Of a stretch of 64,000 nucleotides of DNA, positions 10,871 through 22,127 are shown in pieces. The stretch spans positions 5,735,627 to 5,799,626 of the forward strand of contig NC_035448.2 of the NCBI RefSeq assembly GCF_002127325.2, given 5' to 3'. The stretch is from Helianthus annuus. Taxonomy: Eukaryota > Streptophyta > Magnoliopsida > Asterales > Asteraceae. The position numbers and the translations under genes were made by a program. The notes below the pieces were generated by a model. That model was not told the DNA's origin. It searched no databases and saw nothing but the letters and a program-made list of their open reading frames with translations. The first letter of the stretch is position 1. Each line of letters starts with the position of its first letter.

Positions 10871-11905
10871 GTAAGAAGTGTTTTAAACCATTGGATATTT
10901 GATCTAATGGTTGAGATCAATAGGGTATAAAATGTAAATTGTGTTTTAATTAGAAGGACCTTATGTAAAAATTGAAGGGCAATAGTGACTTTTCCAACAT
11001 TTCAAATATGGTAACCGTTTCAAAACCACCCATCAAACTCCTAAAGATCAGCGAATTATATGTAACCGCCATCAATCTCCAAAAAAAATCAGCGAATTTC
11101 TTCATACTTTAAAACATTCCCAGATTTTTAAAACGTAATCGCAGATTCAAGTCATGGTGTTTTATCTGGAGAGATTGTTGATGGCGTGGTGTTTTATCTG
11201 GAGACATTGTTCATGGCGTAGTGTTTTATAAATACAAAACATTCCCAGATTTTAAAACACCATGACTAGGATTCAAGTCATGGTGTTTTATCTGGAGACC
11301 TTGTTCATAGTGTGGTGTTTTAAACATCTATGATTCAAGTCATGGTGTTTTATCAGGAGACATTATTCATGGCGTGGTGTTTTATCAATACAAAAACATT
11401 CCCATATTTTAAAACACCATGACTATGATTCAAGTCATGGTGTTTTTACATCTGGGCAATCAAATACAAAACATTCCCAGATTTTAAAACACCATGACTA
11501 GGATTCAAGTCATGGTGTTTTATCTGGAGACCTTGTTCATAGTGTGGTGTTTTAAACATCTATGATTCAAGTCATGGTGTTTTATCAGGAGACATTATTC
11601 ATGGCGTGGTGTTTTATAAATACAAAAACACCATGACGGTGAATGATTTGTGGAGACGAAAGAAATTGGTGACGATGGTCGGAGATGCAGACGATGGTCG
11701 GAGAAGATGATCTGAGAACTAATGGCGATTTTATGATGAGAATTTACGATCACCATCCTAAAAAAACTCATTAGCGGTTATTTTTTTTAGCAATTATCTA
11801 GGAAATCAATTAATTGATAAGAATGGACAATTACTAATATACCCTTTTGAATTAATTAAGATTAGGGACACTTGTCATTCTCACATTATTTCTCACACTT
11901 CTTAC
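10871..11905. repeat. Palindrome-rich tandem repeat block, possible MITE
   Basis: Between 11141 and 11640 six copies of GATTCAAGTCATGGTGTTTT are separated by variants of TATCTGGAGACnTTGTTCAT, GGCGTGGTGTTTTA and CATTCCCAGATTTTAAAAC. The complement AAAACACCATGACT immediately precedes several copies, so each junction is a near-perfect hairpin. A larger unit of about 250 bp (from 11266) is itself repeated (from 11506). The block sits between GTAAGAAGTGT at 10871 and ACACTTCTTAC ending at 11905, a short inverted pair that may be the element ends; no target duplication was confirmed. Confidence 0.6.
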
Positions 11906-12840
11906 AAAAGTTGGACTTTGTACAGGATCCTTTACTATTATGTATATAACATGCGTAATTAGTAATTAGGGCTTGCAACAACTTATGCGTAATTTTGAGT
12001 TTAACATGCGTAATTTTCGTGTTTGGTGGCATGTGGGTTTTGATTTTTTTATAACGTACGTAATTATGCAAATAACGTGCATGATTAGTGTTTAACCAAA
12101 CCATGCGTAATTATGCATTATAACATGTGTAATTATGTCAAGTTAATTACTATTGTGCCACCGCGTTCAATTGAAGGCCAAGAGTAGGTCAGATGTGCAA
12201 TTGATATGCTCACGTACGCTTCACACTGTTGTACGTTAACTGGCCTCTTTATATATAAATATAATTGTATATTTGTGTGTGTATAATAAGTTAAAAAACA
12301 ATTCGAGCTGAGCCAAGCGGACATTTACTCATACTTTTCTCATTTATAAACCGAACAAAACCGAAAATCGAACAAGCATTTTCTGAGCAAGCAACGAGCA
12401 ATTTAGATGAAAATTTGTCAAGAAAATATAATAGTGATCACCAAATTTTATTTTATTAAAACTACATGAAAATAAAAATCCTATAAAATGTACCGTTTGT
12501 GTTGATCACAAAGTTTATGTAACACTTAGATATACCCTTATTTTGTATTAAAAAAATATCCAACATTAATAGAAAACTTTTCATAAGCACGTGATATATG
12601 ATGCTATACAAATCCACAAAGATTTGCTAGTGATTTAGTTTACCACATCACAAAAATTCTCTTTTTTTTTTCCCTAGAAAAGTATGGCAACAATCATATC
12701 TATATGATATGATGCGTTATTTTCTATAAGATATCATATCACATTCACATTTGCCTTTCAAAATAAAAATATCACATTCACATTTGCCTTTCAATCAAGT
12801 TAAATGTTGCCGTATAACAATATATTCATTAAAATTGACT
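11906..12840. other. Intergenic sequence with recurring AACATGCGTAATT motif
   Basis: From 11945 to 12140 a 13-base motif AACATGCGTAATT (variants AACGTGCATGATT, AACGTACGTAATT) occurs about seven times. Near 12734-12796 a short direct repeat ATATCACATTCACATTTGCC occurs twice. No gene is seen. Confidence 0.5.
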
Positions 12841-12848
12841 CTAATGGC

Positions 12849-13363
12849 TACGGCTGCAAACAAATCAAACGTTCAGCGAACAGTTCGTCAATCGTTCGGC
12901 GGAAAGTTCGTTTGTGTTCGAATGAACGAACACGAACAAAAAATTTGGTTTGTTTAGTTAAACGAACAAACATGAACAGAGGCCGCATTCGTTCATTTAT
13001 GTTCGTGAACGCTCGATAAAGTGTTCGTTAATGTTTTTAGTTTTTATATTTTATTTAAATACTTCAAAACTCCGGCAAATAAAATATTTAATAAGTGTCA
13101 GTGTATTAAATATTTTGTTCTTGAATGCTTGTTGTGTTAATTTGTTTCCATTGTGTTCATGAACGTTAGTTTGTGCTTTTCATCAACGTTCTTTTTCGGC
13201 CGTTGCCTAAAGTTAATAAACGAGCACGAACAAAGACATTTCCTTAACAAACGAACGCAAACATAAAATTTCGTTCGATAAGTGTTCATAAACATATATA
13301 TTTCTTAACAAACAAACATGGACAAGGTTTTGTTTATGTTTGTTCCGTTCATTTGCAGCCCTA
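12849..13363. mobile_element. hAT-type MITE, 8-bp target duplication CTAATGGC
   Basis: The 515-bp element has TIRs TACGGCTGCAAA and TAGGGCTGCAAA (right end read inward) and perfect 8-bp duplications CTAATGGC at 12841-12848 and 13364-13371. Subterminal zones are packed with GTTCGTT/AACGAAC motifs in both orientations, the kind of array that serves as transposase binding sites in hAT elements. No transposase is encoded. Confidence 0.9.
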
Positions 13364-13371
13364 CTAATGGC

Positions 13372-13632
13372 GTTTGACCATGTAAATGCTTTATCTAATT
13401 AGGAACCAATCTTTAACAGTTTCACCTTTAAACCAAAGTACCGAACTATAAACATCCCTAGTCGGCACTAGCAGAGTAGGAGGCATTAGAAGAGCGGTAG
13501 GGCGATGAAAAACTAAGCCATTTTAGAAGCAATCGCGTATTGTAAGGGACGTTTGACCCTAGTTTTGTCAAGGCTAAAAAGAACACACACGCGGTTAACC
13601 AGCATGGTTAATAATCAAAATCCAAATGAATA

Positions 13633-13671
<39 letters not shown>

Positions 13672-13956
13672 AACACATATGAAGTTATGAACACCCCCAC
13701 CATTGCCAATGGTGTATAATCATGAATCTGACTGAGTTTGTTGGTTCAAATATTCAATCAAAGTAATGTGTTCATCTACAAAATGCACCTAATCTTCCAA
13801 TGGGGAATAACAAAAACACAAAACCTAACAATTACAAACTCCAAAGTATAGCTCTTTTGTAACAAGCAAACCCTAAATTCCACTGTCGGATCTCGAAAAG
13901 ACGGATTTGCCCTTCTCCATATGTTAACCCCGCCATCCATCAGCTATCGCAGCATC
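13372..13956. other. 3' flank of the APRT gene with a 35-base poly(A) tract
   Basis: A pure A run lies at 13635-13669. The segment from about 13700 to 13956 lies just beyond the APRT stop codon on the minus strand and probably includes its 3' UTR. No other feature is recognised. Confidence 0.5.
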
Positions 13957-16900
13957 TCATAACGCACCTTCCTGTTCATCATCATCATCATCAACATTCA
14001 GATAATATTCCTAATATGACAATTTCAAGTATTAACTATAAGCGGAAAAAACAAAAATATGGTCGTAAAAACGTACCAGATCATCTAGCCGAGGCTCCAC
14101 AAGAACATATAGCGGTACCCCGTTTAGTCTCCAATTACCCTGTCAACCATCACAAGTCAATTTATATAATAAAAAATAAAAAAAAAATAAAAAAACTACT
14201 TTTGGAAAGAAAAAAAAGGATACCTTCACGAGCGGCAACCCGATAACACATGCACATTCAACAACTTCGGCTCCAACGCGTTCTACAACAAACATGTTGA
14301 AACAAACACATACAGTTATCGGTCCGGTCAAGTATGATTGTAACTCCATATAAAGATGCGTCTTCCGTGTTTACCTAAAAGCCTTATGGCTGCCGAGAGG
14401 GTGCCACCTGTCGCCACGAGATCATCGACGATCAACACACTCTCACCCGGTTGCACAGCCCCAACATGCATCTCTAGACAGTCTGTACCGTACTCTAGCA
14501 CATATGCCTCAGATATTACCTCACCTACACATTTTAAGTTGATAATCAATTTATGGGTTACCCTCAGCCCCACATGAGATATCACATTAATGTTTGAAAT
14601 TAATTGTTAGATGACACATTGGATGCCATATTTATTTATATTTAAAATTTAAAAAAATAATTATTAAATGTCACACATCAGATGACACTTAGACAAAAAT
14701 ATAGACACTAAAATGACAAATAAGATCTCATGTCATTGGTTCTTAAAAATTAGCAAAAATAATATAAATTAATAATATACAGTGTTAGTTGATTTCTATG
14801 TGCCTAAACTTAAATTAAGCTGCTAAAAATATAGAAAAAAAAAATATTCTTAAAAATTAACAAAAAATTATAAATTAATAATACAGTGTTAGTTGATTTC
14901 TATGTGCCTAACTTAAATTAAGCTGGTAAAAATATAGAAAAAAAAGAGTAAATTGCCATTTTAGTCCCTGAGGTTTGGTCTAAATTGCCATTTTAGTCCA
15001 AATAGTTTTTTTTCCTCCTCCGGGTCCTTAACGTTTCCCTTTTCTTGCCATTTTGATCACATTGTCTAACTCAGTCTAAAAATCTGGTTATAATCAAGGG
15101 TATTTTTGGCATAACTGTTGTGTAGTGATAACCAGAGGTAGTTTACAACATAATTTATAAACCTTATAATAATTTAATGCCAAAATACCCCTGATTTTAA
15201 CCTGGTTTTTAGACTAAGTTATGCAATGTAATCAAAATGACAAGAAAAAGGAAAAGTCAGGGACCCAGAGGAGAGAAAAAAACTATTTGGACTAAAATGG
15301 CAATTTGGACAAAAACTCGAGGACTAAAATGGCAATTTACTCAAAAAAAATTATATGTATCTATTTGGTGCAATTATATAATTACTAAATATAACATTTA
15401 GGATAGCTCTTATCTTCAGTGTATTTATTGGATAAAAATGAGATGTTAATAACAGTTATGCCACTAGAATTTATCAACATCATTAGCCGATTTTGTTTGT
15501 TTAGTGGTCCTTCAAGCTCTTTCCATTTTTTAATCTTTTAGTCGAGTTTGTTTTATTTCTTTTAAAGTTGTCATTTATATCCTTGTATTTTCTAGAAATC
15601 TTTTGATCACTTTGACTTTCTAATATGTATCGATATAAATACGAGTTCGTCTACGTTTTACATCATGTGGGTTACTTGGTGTTACAAACTCGTGTTTTTC
15701 TTTTACGCTTTTTTTTTTTCGATTTTGGTCATTGTTGGCCTGCTACTTAGCACGATTCTAACAATCTAACCCCCAACGCTGGTAGTACGGTTTTACACCC
15801 CCCACCCCGCAACGCGGGGGGCTCAAGCCTAGTTCCTAATATAAAGATTCCTAGGAGGTTTAAACCCAAGGGCGTAGCTTAAGAGGGGCCGGGAGGGGCG
15901 CCCGACCCCCCGAACTTTTCGCTTAGTAGTGTTATATATGTAGTTTTCGTATAGAAATTTTTGGGTATATACGTTTTCGACCCCCCGGTTCTATAGAATT
16001 TTTTGGGTATATACTTTTTCGACCCCCCCGTTTTCATGGTCAAGCTTCGCCACTGTAATTAAACCCTTAACTTTTTAGCTAATTTTTTTTTGGATAATAT
16101 ATAACCTAAAGAGAAAAATGCACGTATAGCCGTTGTGGTTTGCCAATACTTCACTTTTAGTCCCCAACTTTATAAAATTACACTTTTGGTCATTTCACAA
16201 ACACTTAACTACCCGAGTAGCAACCGAGCAAACCACAGGTAACAAAAGTATAATTTTACAAAGTTGGAAACTAAAGATGAAATACCGACAAACCACATAG
16301 ACTATCCGAACATCTTTCTCTAACCTAAATTACAGGCTAAAACTGTGAATATGTGGTGTTAATATAATAAAATAAATAAAAAATTATGGGTACCTGGCAG
16401 CTTTCTTGGCTTGCGCAGTGGGACAAACTTGGCACCAATAGCTAAAGCAATTGGAGGACCAAATATAAATCCTCTGGCTTCAACTCCTGTATATTAAAAA
16501 AAAAAAAAGACATTTTTTTTTTTAAAAAGTAAAAGAGCTTTCATTGGTAAGGCCATAATATTTTAATATATTTTTTTTTGAAAAGAATAATATTTTAATA
16601 TATACAGCTTAGTTGTCACTTTAAAATACGTTTTTGACATAAATTCATACCTAATAAACAGCATAGACATGTGACCAAAAAAAAAATAGATACTGATATG
16701 CTACATACATAATCTATGCCTTATAAACAAGTAGGACTAAAAATAGGTCCACATCTAATATCAATCTTCTGAGGATACAATTATACAAATAATGGAACCA
16801 TTGGTTAGGAACATTTAATATCAACCAAACTACCAAGTTTTCTGTCACTTTAAATTTGTCTTTGTCATTAATCCATACCTAATCTACAGTTAACAATATG

Positions 16901-18656
16901 TTAATATGTTAAAATGTTAAGAGTAAACTGCCATTTTGGTCCCTGAGGTTTAGTCACTTTTGCCACTTTAGTCCAAAACTCAAATCTTTTGCATCTAGGT
17001 CCCTGTGGTTTCAGTTTTATTGCCATTTTGGTCCAAAAGTGAAATCAGGTCATATTTGTCTTATAAAATCCTGCTATTTTGTCATTTTTCTCAGGGGCAA
17101 AATGGTCATTTTGATAAGATAGCAGGATGGTTAGGAAAAATGGTTATTTTCCTCAGGGGCAAAATGGTCAGGAAAATGACAAAATAGCAAGATTTTTTAA
17201 AACAAATATTACCTGATTTCACTTTTGGACCAAAATGACAATAAAACTAAAACCACAGGGACCCAGATGCAAAAGGTTTGAGTTTTGGACTAAAGTGGCA
17301 AAAATGACCAAACCTCAGGGACTAAAATGGCACTTTACTCAAATGTTAAATTTCATGTTAGACAAGAAAGAACAATCCACATGCAATCTTTGGGTGCTGA
17401 TATGATACATAATCTATGTTTTCTAAACAAAGATGATAACAAATCAGGCCCACATGTGACATTATTTATTATTAAACAATGTTTTATAACTTATAAGATA
17501 TAATAAGTTATATGTCTTGGTTTAAGAGTTATCTATTGCTTTCTCTTGCTTTTTTGCAAACTTCCAGCACTAGAAATTGGATAAAGTTTGGATTTTTTGC
17601 AGAGGGAATAATCTTGATCTTAAATTATATATTAAATTAAATTAATAGTTAATTGGTTTGACCACAAAAGTCAACATCAAGCCCTAAATATTCTACTGCT
17701 TGGTAAATGTAATTTTTTATCTAAAAAGAATAACTTGAGCACAATGCAGACTTAACAATGTTCTTAAAAAAAATAAAAAATAATAATTAAAAAAAAACCT
17801 TGACAAAGAACAAATTACTTCACCATGTTCTTACAGATTAAACACCCTAATTCCCACAACAGGAAGTAAACAAATATATTTTAAAAAAAAAAGTAAATTA
17901 AAAACACCAATTTACCGGCAATCCACTGCATGAAAGTGTATAAGAGAATTCAATAAATACACAAAAAAAAATGAATAAAAGATAAAACAGTTTTAATTGG
18001 TTTGAAAGTGTTAATTGGTTTGACCACAAAAGTCAACATCAAACCCGAAATATTCTAATGCTTGGCAAATGTAAATATTAATAATAATAATCTGAGCACA
18101 ATGCAGACTTAACAGTTTTCTTAAAAAAAAAAAAAAAAAAAAAGAAACTTGACAAAACAACCAATTACTCCACCATATTCCTACAAATCAAGAACCCTAA
18201 TTTTCACAACAACAAATAAACAAATATAAAAAAACCCCATGAATTAAAACACCAATTTACACACAATCACTGCATGAAAGTAAAAAAAAAAAAAAAGAAA
18301 TAAAATACACAATAAAAAAAATAAAACAATACCAGCAACAACTGAAATTTTCTTGTCTCGATAACGATCAACAAAGATATCAACAGTGTATCTGAACGCC
18401 TTTTGATCCAACAGAAGCGTTGTAATATCTTGAAACATTATCCCTACAGCAGAAATTCAAGTTAAGTAACCGACCCACCAAGTGTTCGACGAAATTCCAC
18501 AGTGAAAAAACCCACCAAGTGTTCGACGAAATTCCGCAGTGAAAAAAACATAATAATAATAATACCTGGTTTAGGGAAGTGGGGAACGACTCGTATGGCG
18601 TCTGAGATGGCCTTTATTCGTGGGTCTCCATGTAAACCATTCTCTTCTGCAAACAT
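13957..18656 (-). CDS. APT: Adenine phosphoribosyltransferase, seven exons
   Basis: The enzyme condenses adenine with PRPP to AMP in purine salvage and also takes up cytokinin bases; plant forms of this type are cytosolic. Exons (minus): 18566-18656, 18333-18443, 16394-16486, 14375-14524, 14224-14282, 14077-14139, 13957-14010. All borders are GT-AG and the joined frame gives 206 residues, with the ATG at 18656. Landmarks: [20 protein letters not shown] (residues 22-41), the base-binding [11 protein letters not shown] (69-79) and the PRPP loop [13 protein letters not shown] (128-140). No transit peptide is evident. Residues after about 184 form a tail unlike the short C-terminus usual for plant APTs, ending in [11 protein letters not shown]. 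Introns 2 (16487-18332) and 3 (14525-16393) are enlarged by transposon insertions. Confidence 0.95.
14741..14946. repeat. Tandem duplication of about 100 bp in APRT intron 3
   Basis: Two adjacent copies (about 14741-14849 and 14850-14946) share ACAGTGTTAGTTGATTTCTA and the following TGTGCCTAA with small indels. It is intronic and non-coding. Confidence 0.8.
14947..15342. mobile_element. Mutator-like MITE in APRT intron 3
   Basis: A 396-bp foldback element starts GAGTAAATTGCCATTTTAG and ends with the inverted match. Arms extend inward through GTCCNTGAGG-type sequence and the TTTTGATnACATTG zone for over 100 bp. It sits between A-runs of 8-9 bases that could be a 9-bp target duplication but are too simple to prove it. 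Confidence 0.8.
15805..15832 (+). mobile_element. Helitron-like 3' terminus in APRT intron 3
   Basis: A perfect hairpin CCCCGC-AAC-GCGGGG (15805-15819) is followed nine bases later by CTAG (15829-15832) and then T, the standard Helitron end layout. The matching 5' TC end could not be placed, so element length is unknown. Confidence 0.55.
15868..16058. mobile_element. hAT-like MITE in APRT intron 3, target duplication TTAAACCC
   Basis: Direct repeats TTAAACCC (15860-15867, 16059-16066) flank 191 bp whose ends are related inverted sequences (GGGCGTAGCTT on the left; GTGGCGAAGCTTG read inward from the right). The interior repeats TTTTGGGTATATACnTTTTC with CGACCCCCC. Diverged relatives lie near 24746 and 23253. 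Confidence 0.7.
16111..16320. mobile_element. Mutator-like MITE in APRT intron 3, target duplication TAACCTAAA
   Basis: The 210-bp foldback element begins GAGAAAAATGCACG and its arms pair over about 80 bp (GTGGTTTGnC and CCAACTTTnTAAAATTA shared). Perfect 9-bp duplications TAACCTAAA lie at 16102-16110 and 16321-16329. It ends 73 bp before the start of exon 3's downstream donor region. Confidence 0.9.
16921..17340. mobile_element. Mutator-like MITE in APRT intron 2, target duplication AAATGTTAA
   Basis: The 420-bp element begins GAGTAAACTGCCATTTTGG and is almost wholly a foldback: the outer arms match over more than 130 bp. Its loop holds a second, shorter inverted pair around CTCAGGGGCAAAATGGTCA. 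Perfect 9-bp duplications AAATGTTAA (16912-16920, 17341-17349) bound it. Well-preserved arms suggest a fairly recent insertion. Confidence 0.93.
17650..18285. repeat. Direct duplication of about 290 bp in APRT intron 2
   Basis: Copy 1 (about 17650-17941) and copy 2 (about 18012-18285) share TTGGTTTGACCACAAAAGTC, the phrase GAGCACAATGCAGACTTAAC, and the end phrase CACTGCATGAAAGTG/A. They differ by scattered substitutions and A-tract length. Copy 2 ends about 50 bp from exon 2, so this is a segmental duplication inside the intron. Confidence 0.85.
18474..18547. repeat. Two tandem 37-bp units in APRT intron 1
   Basis: Units at 18474-18510 and 18511-18547 differ by one base (CCACAG versus CCGCAG). 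They make up most of the 122-bp intron 1. Confidence 0.9.
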
Positions 18657-18740
18657 GATCTGTTAATCGGTAACTTTCCGGTGAGATTGAATGTTAATCA
18701 CTTCTTCTTTCTTGATGAACAACGACTTATCCGGTATGCT

Positions 18741-18748
18741 ATTTATAG
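18741..18748 (-). promoter_or_regulatory. TATA box of the APRT gene
   Basis: On the minus strand the sequence reads CTATAAATAGC, about 85-90 bp upstream of the APRT start codon. This predicts a start site near 18712 and a 5' UTR of about 55 bases. Inferred from motif and position. Confidence 0.55.
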
Positions 18749-18749
18749 G

Positions 18750-20137
18750 AGAATAACATGTACTTTCCTCCCAATGAAAACTAAAATTCTTTATTATTAA
18801 AATATATTTTATTATTATTATTATTTTATTTATTTTAAATGTCACTAAATAATTTCTTTTTTATTTTTCGGCGGTAAGAGGTTAAAACCAAAGAAATCAG
18901 TGTAAATATTAGGTCCTTCGGTTTCATTTTGGTTTAAGCCACAGGTCTAAATGTAAGGCGATATCGTGGTCCGAATGGTCTGTTTTTAGCCTGGTGTAAT
19001 CGTTGGGTTTTGTTTGGCTACTTTAGCCTTTCGGCTTGTGTGGCTGCGTTTTGTGTTTTATGAAATTCACTGTTCCGAAAAATATCTTTTTTTTTTATTT
19101 TGTTTGGATTTATCAGTGAGCTCATTAGAGCAAAGAGATAATTTTAACACGCTTTTAAGATACTTAATGGGTTTAACGTCTAAAAATAGGGTGAAATTAC
19201 ATTTTTGTCCTTCTACTTAACCCGTGTATTACAATTTAAAAAGGTTGAAACTCTCAAACATGTTTTGTTTCACATTACTTGCCTAAAGAAACATTGACGG
19301 AAAAATTCTTATAATAGAGAAGAGTAATTCAATAAAATATTCCTTAACGGCATTGTTTAGTTACGCCGATAGGCCATTTGCCTGTTTAGTTTTAATTTTT
19401 CTTGGTTCATGGATGGTTCAAAACTGAACCGAACCAAAAGTTATGGTTTTTGTTTTGGTTATGGCTCAAAACCCAATTAAAACGTCTTAAATATTAATCT
19501 AAGTGTTATGTTCCTAGCCGTATCACACAAGCACCACTGTATACTTATATTTATCCATTTTAAGTTTATGCGCCCACTTTAAATTTGTATATCTAATTCG
19601 TGTATAACAAATAATACAAACAAATGTACCCAATAAAATCTCAATCCTAATATTCGTATAGTCTGGATGGGTATAAGCAGGCAAACATTTTTTTATTTTT
19701 TTAATCCTAGGAGATAAGACTGGCTGCTCTCAACGAGAACCAAAACCTTAAAAAAAATCTTATTTTTAGCATGTAAAGTATATTCTTATGAATTATTGGA
19801 CTTAACAAAATATGTAAAAACAAAAACTTAGATTGTAAATGTTTTGTTTATTATTGTTTCAACTACTGAATTTTCTGAAAATACTTGTTAAATGACCACA
19901 TGTACATAGTTATGTAATAATATTTACATACTAATATATATTGTATAATTTGTTATTTTGTATTAGATCAGTATAATAGTAACAACTAAACAAGGTTTGA
20001 AAATTTTTTATATTAAAAGTGAACCATTGACTTTGTAGTTTCAACCCTCGCAGTTCACAAAGTTGATTTGATCGTTTTTCAGTACTGATGGCGTAGGGCG
20101 AATAGGACTACCACCTTTTATATTGTTTTTAAGGGTG
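18750..20137. other. Intergenic sequence upstream of APRT
   Basis: The part next to 18750 should include upstream promoter elements of APRT. Beyond about 19000 the DNA is AT-rich with no gene or bounded repeat. Confidence 0.45.
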
Positions 20138-20140
20138 TAA

Positions 20141-20278
20141 GGGTGAAGGGGGTGCACACCTAATAGGTGAGTGCCCTCTCTTACGCCAAACCAATCCCCG
20201 TGTGCCACGTCAACTCCCCTCTTAAACTCCCCTAACACCCCCATTTGATGGCGCCACTCCCCTATTAGGTGAATTGGT

Positions 20279-20313
<35 letters not shown>

Positions 20314-21608
20314 AAATACCTGATTGGACAGCTGCCTTCTCTCTCCTCCCTCTCTCTCGGTGAGCCGCCACCGGTTCCCCACCATCTCTCCTCCCCGATT
20401 TCATTTACCGAAGGGTTGGCGGTGTCTTACCGCCTTCCTTCTCTCCACCCCGCTTCGGTATACCGAAGACGCCCCGAAGGGCCTAAGGGGTGCTCACCTA
20501 ATAGGTGAGTCCCCCATCTTACACATAGCCAATCAGATCAAGCCACGTCAACTCCCCTAATACACTCCCCTAATACCTTGTTTTGATGGCGGCACTCACC
20601 TATTAGGTGAGTTGTTTTTTTTTTTTTTTTTATTCTAAAATAATGCATGTTTTATAAATTAAAAAAAGATTAGTAAAAATAAAAATTAAATAAAAGACAT
20701 TTCATTAAATTAAAAAAAAAAACATTCGAACTAGAAAAAAAGATACATTCAACCTAAAAAAATATAAAAACAAACTACTCCTCGTCCGAATCAACTTCAA
20801 GGTGAGGCAAATCTAAACTTCCGAGATGCTCAACGAGATCGTGTTTTAGCCTCCAATGCGTGTCTTCGTCAATGAGCTCTGTATAGGCTGTATCATCGAA
20901 GACGGGTTCGACTGGAGGATCTTGAATATGAACCGGTGCTATCGCCCTTCCGTCGTCTTTTATAATCATGTTGTGTAAAATAAGGCACGTATACACGATG
21001 GACCTTCTTGAAACCACTCGTCATACGCTTCCACGTCACTAACAATTTTTAGGAACAAAGACTTGGACATACGAAACCTGTGACGAAAAGTATCTTCACT
21101 AAATTTTGGATTTTCATCAAAATAATCGGCCATGAGTGTCTCGTGGCCCCCCACACGATCTCGACGGACATATTTTTTTTTACTAGACGATGTCGTGTCT
21201 AGTAGCTCCGCTTGTTGGATGAGATTTTGGAAGAAAACTAAGCTACTATCGCTTGACGACGCATCTCCATCGTCGGGAAAGTCGGGTAGGGTAGAAAGAA
21301 ACGGGAACTTGGAATCCATTTTGTGTTTGAAAGATATAAATTTGAGAATTTTGGTGTTGGTTTGTTGTGAATGTGGTAAAAAATGAATTAAGATTGGTTA
21401 GTATATATATTGTTTTAAAAAAAATTGATTTTTTTTTTTAAAAATTCGACCGTTGGTAAACGGTCAATTCTCGATCCACGCGCAAAATCAATCGGTGAAC
21501 CCACAATCAAAACCCACCCCGATTCGGGACCCCGCGGTGATGGCGGCGGTGTTCCCGATCGGGGAAAGGCCTCACCGATGGGACTCCCCGAGAACGCCCC
21601 GTTCACCC
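20141..21608 (-). mobile_element. PIF/Harbinger element, deletion derivative
   Basis: TIRs GGGTGAAGGGGGTGC (left) and GGGTGAACGGGGCGTTC (right, read inward) are flanked by the trinucleotide TAA at 20138-20140 and 21609-21611, the signature 3-bp duplication of this superfamily. The 1,468-bp element holds a broken transposase gene on the minus strand. In the left part a palindromic zone (CACCTAATAGGTGAGT to CTATTAGGTGA) occurs twice, at about 20151-20272 and 20489-20612. Confidence 0.85.
20775..21319 (-). pseudogene. PIF/Harbinger transposase remnant lacking the catalytic core
   Basis: The minus-strand ATG at 21319 opens a frame with an acidic N-terminus followed by LMADYFDENPKFSEDTFRHR and FRMSKSLFLKIVSDVE, typical of the N-terminal part of plant HARBI1/ALP1-like proteins. 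It runs to WFQEG, then the sequence jumps in another frame (near 21015) to VYTCLILHNMIIKDDGR, the C-terminal HNMI(I/V) motif, and an acidic tail ending at 20775. About 200 residues with the DDE triad are missing, so it cannot catalyse transposition. The remaining frame beyond the junction starts at no ATG. Confidence 0.88.
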
Positions 21609-21611
21609 TAA

Positions 21612-22111
21612 TAGTTTAATTCTGAATTGTTGTTTCCTCTATTCAGTTATTCTTTTCTCTATATTTCTCTATATTATATAGAATAAAGATTCTAATAATA
21701 CAACCACTATACTCGTTCATTTAAAGATTTAACAAATGTCGAGTTTAGGGTGGATGGTGCGTAACACGTCGCAACCCTCTTAACAACCAATCATCAGTGT
21801 CCACCTCAGCTCTCCGATCTGAGGTCGTCGAAACCCGAATAGACCGGCGTTGGTGTTCCCGAGCTACTCCCCCTTCCCAGGCTCAACACTCACAAACACA
21901 CTCCTAACCGTACTAGTGACTCAGTGAGTAGTATAGTCCATGTGGGGTGAAATCAAAAGAATACCGGTAGGAGTGGGGCCGATGTTGTCGTGGGTACCCG
22001 AGAACTCGGAAAGGGGTATCCGAAAGTGCTTCATCCACCCTTAGATTTATCAAACGGTGAGAGCATATTCACCAATGGCCAGGTCATAGGCAACAAACAT
22101 TGTACTACTTT
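21612..22111. other. Intergenic sequence
   Basis: No recognised gene. A GC-richer patch (21740-22060) has an open frame from 21990 with no recognisable family. Confidence 0.4.
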
Positions 22112-22127
22112 AAAGATTGGAATTTAC

